Shown: piece after piece, positions 16,430 to 25,211 of the stretch
Numbering within the stretch: the stretch's first letter is position 1
Layout: the number at the start of each line of letters is the position of its first letter
Assembly: GCA_040902725.1 (NCBI GenBank)
Contig: JBBDWU010000045.1
Location: 1-64,000, forward strand
Reading direction: 5' to 3'
From: JACVRU01 sp040902725
GTDB lineage: Bacteria; Actinomycetota; Thermoleophilia; Gaiellales; Gaiellaceae
DNA: 64,000 bases
The notes under the pieces: generated by a model
What the model saw: the letters and a program-made list of their open reading frames with translations, nothing else
Databases searched by the model: none
What the model was told of the DNA's origin: nothing
Program-made: the position numbers and the translations under genes

Positions 16430-16864
16430 GTGCCCTTCTTCATCTGCCCGAACTGCAAGCAGCGCTCGCTGGACCACGACGGCCGCCACGGCCTCCTCGA
16501 CCACGCTGTCGCCTGCGAGAGCTGCGGCTTCGGGTTCCTCTTCGAGCTGATCGAGGACTACTACCCCGGCCCCAACACCGGCTTCGTGGTCTGCGACGCG
16601 CGCCGGCGGGTGCTCGCGCTCGGCCGCGGCGTGTTCGAGCTGACCGGCTACCGCGAGGAGGACGTGATTGGGCGTGACGTCACGGAGGCATTCGGCCTCT
16701 CCGACGAGACCCCCGCGGCCACCGCGGTCGAGTGGGGCGTCCGCAAGCTGGGGCAACGGCTCGAGCTGCGCACCCGCGCCGGGACGACGAAGCCGGTCAC
16801 CGCCGACTTCTTCCCGGCCTACGACGACGACGGCGGCCTGCTGGTCGCGCTAGCACCGGGGTAG
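16430..16864 (+). CDS. Zinc-ribbon plus PAS-domain protein
   Basis: Residues 1-40 contain two CxxC pairs (CPNCK and CESCG), a likely treble-clef or ribbon zinc site. Residues 50-144 form a PAS-like domain: GFVVCDARRRVLALGRGVFE, then LTGYREEDVIGRDVTEAF. There is no output domain such as a kinase or HTH, so it acts through a partner or as a stand-alone redox/ligand sensor. The GTG start follows trxB by 9 nt and its stop is 3 nt before the next gene, which points to a redox-linked operon. Confidence 0.75.
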   Translation: MPFFICPNCKQRSLDHDGRHGLLDHAVACESCGFGFLFELIEDYYPGPNTGFVVCDARRRVLALGRGVFELTGYREEDVIGRDVTEAFGLSDETPAATAVEWGVRKLGQRLELRTRAGTTKPVTADFFPAYDDDGGLLVALAPG

Positions 16865-16867
16865 GCG

Positions 16868-17989
16868 GTGCCCGAGGTCGCGATCGTCGGCGGCGGGGTC
16901 ATGGGCGCTTCGATCGCCTACCACCTCGCGGCGGCCGGGATCGACGACGTCGTCCTCTACGAACGGGCCGCGCTCGCGTCCGGCCCCACCGGCCGCTCGA
17001 CGGCGCTGATCCGGCTCCACTACTCGCAGCCGCTGCTCGTCCGCATGGCCGCGCACGGCCTGCGGCTCTACTCGTCGTTCCGCGAGGCCGTCGGCCGGGA
17101 CTCGGGCTTCACGCGCACCGGGCTGCTCGTCGCCGCGCCGGAGGCCGAGCGGGCCGCGCTCGAGCGCAACGTCGAGGTCGGCCGCGGAGAGGGCGCCTCG
17201 ATGGAGCTCCTCGACGCGGATCAGGTCGCCGAGATCGAGCCACGACTGGTCGCGGACGGGCTCACGTTCGCCTTCGAGCCCGAGGCCGGCTACTGCGACC
17301 CCTATCTCGTCACCGCAGGCTTCGCCGAGGCCGCGCGCGGCGCCGGCGTGCGAATCGAGGAGGGGAGCCCGGTGGAGTCCGTCGAGTCGCTCCACGCAGA
17401 CCTCACCGTGATCGCAGCGGGCCCGTGGTCGGGCCCGCTGCTGCGGCCGCTCGGCTACGAGCTGCCGATCCGCCCCGCCCGGGCCGAGGTGGGCCGCTTC
17501 CGTCTCCCCGCCGACTTCGGCTCGTCCCCGCCGGCCCTGGCCGACTTCTCCGAGTCCCAGCTCTACTTCGTGCCGAAGGACGGCGGCATCCTCGAGGTCG
17601 GCACCCTCGATCCCGAGCACGCCGAGCACCCGATCGACCCCGACGAATGCCCCGAAGGAGCGGAGGCCGAGACGCTCGCGGCCTTCCGTGCGGCCCTCAC
17701 CGCGCGACTCCGGGGCGCCGAGCGTGGCCACTGGCGCGGCTCCTGGTCGGCCGTGTACGACGTCACTCCCGACTGGCACCCCGCGATCGGCTACGCCGCC
17801 GAGCGCGTGATCGTGGCCGCCGGCTTCTCGGGCCACGGCTTGAAGCTCGCCCCGGCGGTGGGGACGGCCGTGGCCGAGCTCGTCCGCGACGGCCGCTCGT
17901 CCACGTACGACATCGGCCTGCTCGACCCGGGCCGCTTCGAGCGCGGCGAGCTCGTCAAGACGACGTACGGCTACTCGGTACTCGGCTAG
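16868..17989 (+). CDS. FAD-dependent amine oxidase (DAO / sarcosine oxidase-like)
   Basis: The product is a DAO-family flavoprotein that would oxidise an amino acid or N-methyl amine to an imine with H2O2 or an electron acceptor. The FAD-binding fold begins VAIVGGGVMGASIAYHLAAA with the following acidic residue in VVLYERA. The C-terminal FAD-binding motif is AAGFSGHGLKLAPAVG. At 373 residues it matches monomeric sarcosine oxidase-type enzymes. It starts with GTG 3 nt after the PAS gene. Its end overlaps the convergent nth gene by 35 bases. Confidence 0.87.
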   Translation: MPEVAIVGGGVMGASIAYHLAAAGIDDVVLYERAALASGPTGRSTALIRLHYSQPLLVRMAAHGLRLYSSFREAVGRDSGFTRTGLLVAAPEAERAALERNVEVGRGEGASMELLDADQVAEIEPRLVADGLTFAFEPEAGYCDPYLVTAGFAEAARGAGVRIEEGSPVESVESLHADLTVIAAGPWSGPLLRPLGYELPIRPARAEVGRFRLPADFGSSPPALADFSESQLYFVPKDGGILEVGTLDPEHAEHPIDPDECPEGAEAETLAAFRAALTARLRGAERGHWRGSWSAVYDVTPDWHPAIGYAAERVIVAAGFSGHGLKLAPAVGTAVAELVRDGRSSTYDIGLLDPGRFERGELVKTTYGYSVLG

Positions 17990-18644
17990 CCGGGCAGAGC
18001 TCGGAGATCACGCAGTCCTCGCAGCGCGGGTTGCGCGCGATGCAGATCCGGCGGCCGTGCCAGATCAGCAGGTGCGGGAAGCGCCCCCAATCGGACCGCG
18101 GGACGAGCCGAATCAGGTCGCGTTCGATCTTCACGGGATCCTCCTGGCGCGTGAAACCGAGCCGCTGGGAGAGCCGCCGCACATGGGTGTCGACGACGAC
18201 GCCCTGCGCGTGCCCGAGCTCGGCGGCCACGACGTTCGCCGTCTTCCGCCCCACTCCCGGCAGCCGCACGAGCTCCTCCAGCCGGCGCGGGACCTCTCCG
18301 TCGAACTCCTCCAGGAGGCCGCGCATCGTGCCGCGGATCGCCTTCGCCTTCTGGCGGAAGAACCCCGTGGCGTAGATGTCCCGCTCGAGCTCCTCCGGCG
18401 GGACGGCGAGGTAGTCCTCCGGGCGGCGGTACTTCAAGAACAGCCGCTCGGTCACGCGGTTCACGTTCACGTCTGTCGTCTGAGCGGACAACATGACCGA
18501 GACGAGCAGCTCGAGGTCGCTGCGGAACCGGAGCGCGATCGCCGCGTCGTCGTGCTCTGCCACGAGCCGCTCGACGATCGGCCTGATCCGCGCGCGCTTG
18601 GGGCCGACGCGGCGCCTCGCCTCCGCGACGTATGACCTAGCCAA
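17955..18644 (-). CDS. nth: Endonuclease III
   Basis: This base-excision repair glycosylase/AP lyase removes oxidised pyrimidines. The helix-hairpin-helix LPGVGRKTANVVA carries catalytic Lys134, and catalytic Asp152 is in VVVDTHVRR. A [4Fe-4S] cluster is bound by Cys201, 208, 211 and 217 (C-X6-C-X2-C-X5-C). The start is TTG, overlapping the stop of the helicase-nuclease gene by 8 nt, so nth is the last gene of an addB-addA-nth repair operon. The length is normal. Confidence 0.95.
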   Translation of the reverse strand: MARSYVAEARRRVGPKRARIRPIVERLVAEHDDAAIALRFRSDLELLVSVMLSAQTTDVNVNRVTERLFLKYRRPEDYLAVPPEELERDIYATGFFRQKAKAIRGTMRGLLEEFDGEVPRRLEELVRLPGVGRKTANVVAAELGHAQGVVVDTHVRRLSQRLGFTRQEDPVKIERDLIRLVPRSDWGRFPHLLIWHGRRICIARNPRCEDCVISELCPASRVPSSRTSS

Positions 18645-21600
18645 CCGCCTGGAGTTCCGGAGGCGCGGCCGACCGCAGCCGCGGCCCGGCGCAGACGACG
18701 TCGAGCGCCGGGCAGCCGGCGCAGGCGAACTCGCTCGGCGTCGGTCGGAACTCGCCGGCCTGGATGCGCGCGATCGCCTCGGTCAGCTCCGCCTCCAGCA
18801 GCGGCAGGTCCTCGCGCCGGTAGAGCGCCGCCACCGGCGCCTCCGGCCGCTCCAGGAACAGGTAGACGACCTCGACCTCCTGCGCGCCGGCCCGGAAGCA
18901 CGCGAGCGCGTAGACGAGCCGCTGGAGCCGGTACCCCTCCTCGACGATCTCCTCGGGCGACCGCTCGGCGAGCGTGTTGGTCTTGTAGTCGAGAACGAGG
19001 GCGCGCTCGCCGTCGCGATGGAAGACGTCGAGGAAGCCGCGCAGGAGCACGCCGTCGTGCTCGAAGGTGAAGCGCTGCTCCTGGACGACGCCGTCGAGCC
19101 CCGCGAGCCTGCGCGCCGTCTCCGAGTCGCAGTACGCCGCGAGCAGGCCGCGCACGCGCTCGAGCTCCTCGTCGCCCAGCCGCGCGTCCGCGACCTCGGG
19201 GACGCGCGGGTCGCGCAGGTCGACGTGCTCGAGCAGGTCGTGGACGATGCTGCCGATCTCCGTCGCCCCCACGCCCGTCTCCCCCGGCGCGGCCCCCTCG
19301 CGCGGGCGCATGCCCGCGACCCGCTCGGCGAAGTAGCGGTACGAGCAGGTGTCGAACGTCGACAGGGCCGTGAAGGAGAGGCGGCGCACCCGGTGCAGCG
19401 GCGGCGACGGGATCTCGACCAGCGGCGGCAGCGTCGGGGCGGCCGCGGGCAGCCGGGCGGCGGCGGCGTCGAAGAGGGCCAGCTGACCGTCCTCGGCGGC
19501 GGGTTCCTCCACGGCCGGCTCGGCCGGCAGCTCGCGGTTGAGCCCGATGACGATCGTCGCGCCGCCCCGCTCCAGCTCCATGCCGTCCGCCAGCTCGCCG
19601 GCCTCGAGCCGCGCCAGCACCCAGCTGATCGGCGTGCGCGCGTCCGGCGCGCGGCCGAGATCGACCGAGCCGGAGACGATCAGCCGGTCGACCGCGCGCG
19701 TCATCGCGACGTAGTAAAGGCGCCGCCGCTCGGCCTCCGCCTCGCGCTCGCTGATCTCCTTCACGTCCATGTAGCCGAACGCGCCCTTGCGCTTGCCCGT
19801 CGACGGGTCGGCGACGCGGAAACCGAAGCGGCCGTCGGGCAACGCGAGGATCTCGTCGGCGGAGGGGACGGCGCGCTCGCGGCCCGCGTCGGCCACGACC
19901 ACCACCTTGAACTCGAGCCCCTTGGCCGCGTGGATCGTGAGCAACCGGACCGCGTCCGCGCCCTCCTCCTCGGCCGCCGCCTCGAGCTCCTTCGCGCCCA
20001 CGGCCTCCTGCTCCCGCACGAAGCGGACGAAGCCCTCCAGATCGGGCCCGCGCAGCTCCTCGTAGGAGCGCGCGAGGCGCGCCAGCTTGCGGAGATTCGC
20101 GTAGCGACGCCGCCCGTCCCACTTCGCCAGCACGGCGAGGTCGTAGTCGTGCTCGGCGACGATCCGCTCGCAGAGCCGTTCCAGCGAGAGCGACGACGAC
20201 GCTGCCGCGAGCCGCTCGTAGCGCTGGAGGAAGGCCCGGCAGCGCTGCGCGTCGCGGGCCGGGAGCGAGGCGGGAATGCCCTTCTCGAGCCCCGTGAAGA
20301 GCGGCCGCTTCGGCGCCGCGCGCCGGATCAGGACGAGCGCGTCGTTGGAGATCCCGACGAGCGGCGAGGCGAGAACGCTCACGAGCGCCTCGTCGTCGTA
20401 GCGATTGTGCAGGAGGCGCAGGTAGGCGAGCAGGTCGCCCACCTGCTGCTGGCCGAAGTAGCCCCGCCCGGTCGCCCGGTAGGTCGGCAGGCCGAGGGCA
20501 CGCAGCTCCTCCTCGAACCACTCGGCGTCGGTGCCGGCCGCGAAGAGGAGGACGATCTCGCCGGGCGCCGCCTCGCCGTTCGCGACGAGCTCGTGGACGC
20601 GCCGGGCGACGTGCTTCGCCTCGGCGCGCCGCCAGTGGACGCCCGTGTCCGCAAACACCACCTTGTCGGTGACGAGCAGCTCGACCGGCGTCCCGAAGAC
20701 GGGGTCGGGGAACTCGCCCGACGCCGTCAGCTCCTGGAACTCGTCGCCGAAGTCGGCGCCGAAGAGGTGGTTGATCGCCGCGAGCACCTCGGGCCGGGAG
20801 CGGTAGTTCCGGGTCAGCGAGTGGAGCGTCGGCGCCTGCGCCCGTCGCTCCCGAAAGACGTGCACGTCGGCGTGCCGGAACCCGTAGATCGACTGGAACT
20901 CGTCGCCGACGAAGAAGACGTCCTCGGCGCCAGGCGGCGGCGAAGCCGGGCTTCGCCCGGCGGGAGTCGCAGCCGACCAGCGGCCCGAGAGCAGGTCGAT
21001 CAGCTCGCACTGGAGGCGGTTCGTGTCCTGGAACTCGTCGACCATGATCGCGCGGAAGCGCCAGGCCTCCTGCTGCCGCACCGCCTCGTCGGCGCGCAGA
21101 AGGTCGCGCGCGAGCAGCTGGAGGTCTTCGAAGTCGAGCGCCGACTCGCGGTCCTTGGCAGCCTGGTAGTGGCGCGCGAAGCCGTCGAGGAGCTCCTGGA
21201 GCAGGTCGCGGTCGCGAACGGCGAGCTCGTCGAGCGCCGCCTGCTCGACCGCGCGCCGCGCCTCCTCGTACGTGGCGGCGCGCTCGCCCTTGATCCGGAG
21301 GTCGGAAAGGTCGAGCAGCAGCTCGGGGGCCGTGCGGCGGTCGAGCAGCTCGACCGCGCGCGCGGCGACCTCGTCGCCCTCCTCGACGAGGCAGCGTGCG
21401 GCTTCCTTCAGCGCCGGCAGCAGCTCGTCGAGGCGCGGCCCCTCGCCCAGCTCGAGCACGAGGTCCCGGCCGGCCGCCCGCAGGGTTTCGTAGACGCCGG
21501 TCAGCATCCGGCGCAGGCTGCGCGCGCCGTAGGTGGAGAGCAGCGCCGTCCGCTCGGGCGCGCCGCCGGCGCAGAACTCCACGAGCGCGGACGCGAACGC

Positions 21601-21969
21601 CTCGCTCTGGAGCACGCGCGCCTGGTTGTCGTCCAGCACGCGGAAGCGCGGGTCGACCTCGGCGGCGAAGGGGTAGGCACGCAGCAGCCGGTGGCAGAGG
21701 CCGTGGATCGTCGAGATCCAGGCGCCGTCGAGCTCGCGGGCGAGGTCGGCGCGGCCGAGCTCCACCAGCCGCGCCCGGATCCGCGAGCGCAGCTCCCCGG
21801 CGGCCTTCTCGGTGTAGGTGATGACGAGGATCGAGCCGACGTCGAGCCCGCGCTCGCAGACCGCGCGCGCGAAGCGCTCGACGAGTACGGCCGTCTTCCC
21901 CGTGCCAGCGCCGGCGGAGACGAAGACGACGCCTTCCGCCTCGACCGCTGCCAGCTGCTCGGGGTTCAT
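18637..21969 (-). CDS. addA: UvrD-like helicase-nuclease (AddA / AdnB-like)
   Basis: This is the motor subunit of a double-strand-break resection complex that makes 3' tails for RecA. Walker A GAGTGKTA begins at about residue 20, the SF1 motif GDEFQSIYGFRHADV follows an unusual insert near 335, and motif V/VI elements include LLTIHAAKGLEFKVV and RRLYYVAMTRAVDRL. The C-terminal PD-(D/E)XK nuclease has VLDYKTN. Its iron-sulfur cysteines lie in FDTCSYRYF and CAGCPALDVVC. At 1110 residues it is standard. The ATG overlaps the stop of the preceding gene (ATGA). A two-nuclease architecture like this also fits mycobacterial AdnAB. Confidence 0.9.
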   Translation of the reverse strand: MNPEQLAAVEAEGVVFVSAGAGTGKTAVLVERFARAVCERGLDVGSILVITYTEKAAGELRSRIRARLVELGRADLARELDGAWISTIHGLCHRLLRAYPFAAEVDPRFRVLDDNQARVLQSEAFASALVEFCAGGAPERTALLSTYGARSLRRMLTGVYETLRAAGRDLVLELGEGPRLDELLPALKEAARCLVEEGDEVAARAVELLDRRTAPELLLDLSDLRIKGERAATYEEARRAVEQAALDELAVRDRDLLQELLDGFARHYQAAKDRESALDFEDLQLLARDLLRADEAVRQQEAWRFRAIMVDEFQDTNRLQCELIDLLSGRWSAATPAGRSPASPPPGAEDVFFVGDEFQSIYGFRHADVHVFRERRAQAPTLHSLTRNYRSRPEVLAAINHLFGADFGDEFQELTASGEFPDPVFGTPVELLVTDKVVFADTGVHWRRAEAKHVARRVHELVANGEAAPGEIVLLFAAGTDAEWFEEELRALGLPTYRATGRGYFGQQQVGDLLAYLRLLHNRYDDEALVSVLASPLVGISNDALVLIRRAAPKRPLFTGLEKGIPASLPARDAQRCRAFLQRYERLAAASSSLSLERLCERIVAEHDYDLAVLAKWDGRRRYANLRKLARLARSYEELRGPDLEGFVRFVREQEAVGAKELEAAAEEEGADAVRLLTIHAAKGLEFKVVVVADAGRERAVPSADEILALPDGRFGFRVADPSTGKRKGAFGYMDVKEISEREAEAERRRLYYVAMTRAVDRLIVSGSVDLGRAPDARTPISWVLARLEAGELADGMELERGGATIVIGLNRELPAEPAVEEPAAEDGQLALFDAAAARLPAAAPTLPPLVEIPSPPLHRVRRLSFTALSTFDTCSYRYFAERVAGMRPREGAAPGETGVGATEIGSIVHDLLEHVDLRDPRVPEVADARLGDEELERVRGLLAAYCDSETARRLAGLDGVVQEQRFTFEHDGVLLRGFLDVFHRDGERALVLDYKTNTLAERSPEEIVEEGYRLQRLVYALACFRAGAQEVEVVYLFLERPEAPVAALYRREDLPLLEAELTEAIARIQAGEFRPTPSEFACAGCPALDVVCAGPRLRSAAPPELQAVG
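20945..20961. repeat. REP-like palindrome inside addA
   Basis: GCCGGGC and GCCCGGC enclose a TTC loop as a perfect 7-bp stem. It encodes part of a Pro/Ser/Ala-rich insert (ATPAGRSPASPPPG) between the motor helices LLSGRW and the conserved EDVFFVGDEFQS. Other UvrD-like proteins usually go directly between these elements. It looks like an in-frame palindromic insertion. Confidence 0.45.
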
Positions 21970-24878
21970 GCGCGCTTCACCCGGCACATCGTCCAGAGCT
22001 CGCACCAGTCAGGGCAGGGGCCGAAGCGCGGATCGTGCGCGACGTCGCCGGAGCGCATCCGCTCGACGACCGCGACCGCCCGCTCGCGGGCGCCGTCCAC
22101 CTGGCCCCAGAACTCGTCCTCCTCGAGGTAGTCGTTCTTGTGGAACCCGGGCACGCCGTCCTCGCTGAAGTCCCGGCGCAGCAGGCCGCGCGCCTCGCGC
22201 TTGCCCGCCAGCGGCCGGTAGACGCCGCCGAGCGGCTCGACGCCGATCAGGTCGCGCAGGACGAGCATGTAGAGCGGGATCTGGAGCCTCAGCTCGTCCT
22301 CGATCTTCTGCGCGCCCTGCGCGCTCGCGCCCGACTTGTAGTCCTGGACGATCCCGCGCGCCGAGAACGGGTCGAGGTCGATCCGGTCGATCTTGCCGGT
22401 CAGCCGGAACGTCCCCAGGTCGAGCCCGCCGACGGACGAGCGCTCGCCGCCGAAGAGGACCTCGAACTTGCTGGGGACGAGCGGCGACTCCTGCTCGGCC
22501 TCCGCGCGCACGACCGCCTCGAGGTCGCGCCGCAGGCCGCCCTCGAGCTCGAGCCGCTGGAGCTCGCTCAGCTCCATCCGCACGCCGGCCAGGGCCGCCT
22601 CCAGGCACTCGCCCATGAACGCGATCGCGTCGTCGAGCTTGTCCGGGTGCACGCGGTCGGCGCCGAGCCGCTTGGGCACGCCGGAGAAGAACTTGTAGAG
22701 GGCGGAGTGCGCGACCGAGCCGCGGAGCCGCGCGTCCACCTCCGCGTCGATCTGCCGCGGCGAGAGCACGCGCTCGACGAACCAGATCGAGGAGCAGTCG
22801 GCGAACGCCTCCAGCTCGGTGACCGAGAAGGTCGCCCGGGCGCGGAGCTCCTCGAGCACGGCAGGGTGGGTGAGCCGCGTCGGGCGCTCGAAGGCGGCGA
22901 GGGCGCGCTCGAGGCGCCGCTCCCAGCCGTTGGCGAGCGCGACCGACGTGGCCGAGTCGGGATCGGAGGCGGCGAGCGCCGCGACGGCGCGGGCGCGCTC
23001 CCGCTCCGTCGGCGCCGCCTCGAGCGGCCAGGTGAGGGCCGAGAGCGGGCGCTTGCGGGTCCAGCGAGCGACCTCGGCGGGGTCGAAGACCGCGCGCGTC
23101 TCGTCCCAGAACGGGCTCGCGTCGCGCGGCGCGCCGTCGTCGCCCGCCGCTTCCCGGACGAGCGAGAGCCGCTTCGTGGCGCGGGTGCACGCGGTGTAGA
23201 AGAGGTAACGGTCGCGCGCGACCGGGTCGGGGCGCACGAGGCGCGAGCCGCGGCTCTCGTCCAGCTCGCGGCGGCGCTCGTCGTCGAGGAACGGCGAGGC
23301 GGCGCCGCGGCGCGGGAGGCTCCCGCCCTCGAGCCCGAGCACGAAGACCGTCTCCGCGAGCCGCGTTCGCGCGCGGTCGAGCTCGACGACCGGCACGCGG
23401 CCGGGCTCGCCGATCGAGTCCAGCCGCACCCGCGAGCGCTCCAGAGCGTGCAGCACCTCCTCGCGCGTGGGCTCGAGCGGCTCCAGCTCGTCGAGCAGCT
23501 CCGCGACCGTCTCGTACGCGCGCAGGTCGGTCACCGTCCGGGCCGACGGCTGGACGCCCTCGAGCCCGTGCGCGGCGCGCGCCATCGCCGCCGCGAGGCC
23601 GCGGACCGCGGCGAGCGTCCCCGGTGCCGACCGCAGCGCCTCGAGCGCGGGGAACGGCGATCCCCGCAGCGCGATCGCCTCCTCCTCGACCCGCTCGTCG
23701 CGAACGGCGCGGCCGCGCAACCTGCCCTCGAGGAAGTCCGCGTGCGCGCGGGCGAGACCGGAGTACGGAGAGCGGAGGAACGCGAAGAGCGCCCGGCGCG
23801 CCGGCTCGCCCCAGGCGTAACGGAGCAGCGAGAGGAGCGCGTGGCCGAAGGGGGCCTGGCCGAGCCGCATGCGCCCCTCGAGCGCGTAGGGGATGCCGAG
23901 CGTCGTGAAGGCGGTCTCGATCGGGGCGCGCCAGCGTTCGAGGCCGGGGCAGACGACGAGCACCTCCTCGGGAGCGGTGTCCGCGCGCAGGAGGGCCAGG
24001 ATCTCCTCGCCGACGAGCTCGGCCGTCCCGCGCCGGCCCGCGCCCTCGAGCCAGCGGACGGCGCCCTCGAGCTGAGGCGGCTGCTCCTGAGCCGCGTCGG
24101 CGAAGAGGGCCCGCTCCAGGTGCGCGAGCGCGGGATGGGCGACCTCCGCGTACCGCGGCGGCATGGTCTCGAAGTCCTCCGCGAGCTTTCCGAGGTCGGC
24201 GGCCGTGCGCTCGAGCGCGGCGAAGGCGGGGCGGCCCGGCTCGTACGGGAGGGAGACGCACACCTCCGCCCGGCCGGCAAGCGCCTCGAGCAGCCGCCAC
24301 TGGGCGGCGGTCAGGTCCTCGAAGCCGTAGGCGAAGACGGGGCTCCCGTCCCACGCCTCGAGCTCGGAGGCCAGCCGCTCCGCGGCGTGCCGGCGCTCGA
24401 GATCCCGGTCCCAGACGCCACGCCGCTCGAGCTCCGCGCGGTAGGCCGCGTGCAGCTCGGCCAGGCGGCTGCCCTGATGATGGTCGGGGTCGAGGAGCCC
24501 GCGCTCGAGATCGCGGATCGCGTCGGCGAGCGCGTCGGCGAAGCCGGAGAAGCGGGCCGAGGCGCCGAGGCCGTTCAGCGGCGCGGCCGCGACCGTGCGG
24601 CGCAGGATCAGCGCGCGCTGGGCGTCGGAGAGCGCCGGCCGCGCCTCGGTCCCCGCGCGGCCGATGCGCTCGAAGAGATCGTCGAACGTGCCGATCCAGC
24701 CGCCGAGCAGGCACGGATCGCGGCTCAGCAGGTCCCGCTCGACCCGCTCGACGTCCGACCGGTTGGGCACGATCAGGACAGCGCCGCGCGGAAGTGCGAC
24801 GAGATAGCGCTCGAGCAGCAGCGCGACTTTGCCTGCATTCGCGGGCCCCGCGACCAGGGTCAGCCCCATTCGACCCAT
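21966..24878 (-). CDS. addB: AddB/AdnA-like helicase-nuclease subunit
   Basis: This is the second subunit of the resection complex, first in the addB-addA-nth operon. The N-terminal loop is GPANAGKV (residues 11-18), a Walker A variant with Val in place of the usual Thr/Ser, so ATP hydrolysis here is probably weak or lost, as often in AddB. An SF1-like region includes DRYLFYTACTRATKRLSLVRE. The C-terminal PD-(D/E)XK nuclease has GKIDRID and GIVQDYKSG. Its four iron-sulfur Cys lie in FADCSSIWF and GPCPDWCELWTMC. ATG codons three residues apart compete for the start (MGRMGLTLV). At 970 residues it is usual size. Confidence 0.88.
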   Translation of the reverse strand: MGRMGLTLVAGPANAGKVALLLERYLVALPRGAVLIVPNRSDVERVERDLLSRDPCLLGGWIGTFDDLFERIGRAGTEARPALSDAQRALILRRTVAAAPLNGLGASARFSGFADALADAIRDLERGLLDPDHHQGSRLAELHAAYRAELERRGVWDRDLERRHAAERLASELEAWDGSPVFAYGFEDLTAAQWRLLEALAGRAEVCVSLPYEPGRPAFAALERTAADLGKLAEDFETMPPRYAEVAHPALAHLERALFADAAQEQPPQLEGAVRWLEGAGRRGTAELVGEEILALLRADTAPEEVLVVCPGLERWRAPIETAFTTLGIPYALEGRMRLGQAPFGHALLSLLRYAWGEPARRALFAFLRSPYSGLARAHADFLEGRLRGRAVRDERVEEEAIALRGSPFPALEALRSAPGTLAAVRGLAAAMARAAHGLEGVQPSARTVTDLRAYETVAELLDELEPLEPTREEVLHALERSRVRLDSIGEPGRVPVVELDRARTRLAETVFVLGLEGGSLPRRGAASPFLDDERRRELDESRGSRLVRPDPVARDRYLFYTACTRATKRLSLVREAAGDDGAPRDASPFWDETRAVFDPAEVARWTRKRPLSALTWPLEAAPTERERARAVAALAASDPDSATSVALANGWERRLERALAAFERPTRLTHPAVLEELRARATFSVTELEAFADCSSIWFVERVLSPRQIDAEVDARLRGSVAHSALYKFFSGVPKRLGADRVHPDKLDDAIAFMGECLEAALAGVRMELSELQRLELEGGLRRDLEAVVRAEAEQESPLVPSKFEVLFGGERSSVGGLDLGTFRLTGKIDRIDLDPFSARGIVQDYKSGASAQGAQKIEDELRLQIPLYMLVLRDLIGVEPLGGVYRPLAGKREARGLLRRDFSEDGVPGFHKNDYLEEDEFWGQVDGARERAVAVVERMRSGDVAHDPRFGPCPDWCELWTMCRVKRA

Positions 24879-24958
24879 CGTAGTGACGGGGGTTGACGGC
24901 CCCTAGGCGCCGGGGCGCAAAGAGCGTGAAAAAGAAGTGCGCCGGGTCTGGAGCGGGC

Positions 24959-25162
24959 CTAGGTCTGGGCCGACTTCGGCCGGCGGCCGCGCCGGGCCAC
25001 GCTACGGCCCTGCGAAGCCAGGTTCTCGGCCTCTTCGTCGGTCACGTCGAGCTCGCGGACACCCTTGCGAGCGTCGCGATACGTGATCCGAATCGTCGCG
25101 CCCTTCCCTTCGGCGATCTCGCGGCCTGAGATATCGGAGACGAGCACCATCTTGCGAGCCAA
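24959..25162 (-). CDS. Small Lsr2-like nucleoid protein, 67 residues
   Basis: A strong ribosome-binding site (AAGGAGG) lies 5 nt before a TTG start, which decides the start. The protein reads ARKMVLVSDISGREIAEGKG and has a strand-strand-helix pattern through TIRITYRDARKGVRELDVTD and EEAENLASQ. This recalls the Lsr2 dimerisation domain. It ends SVARRGRRPKSAQT, an AT-hook-like RGR basic tail. The usual Lsr2 C-terminal DNA-binding domain is absent. I infer a short DNA-bridging or histone-like protein; the similarity is weak and unverified. Topoisomerase IB lies 49 nt upstream on the same strand. Confidence 0.6.
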   Translation of the reverse strand: MARKMVLVSDISGREIAEGKGATIRITYRDARKGVRELDVTDEEAENLASQGRSVARRGRRPKSAQT

Positions 25163-25211
25163 GATTTCCTCCTTCGCTTTGACCGTTCTGCGCATTAAAT
25201 CCACACGGTAA

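Noticed and set aside
18493..22131. A very long open frame on the + strand opposite the addA gene
   Set aside because: It is the antisense shadow of addA, Arg/Glu-rich without any domain, and continues past gene borders. GC-rich codons on one strand create such frames.
22035..24896. A second 950-codon open frame on the + strand opposite addB
   Set aside because: Same reason; low-complexity composition, and the leftward frame has full AddB motifs.
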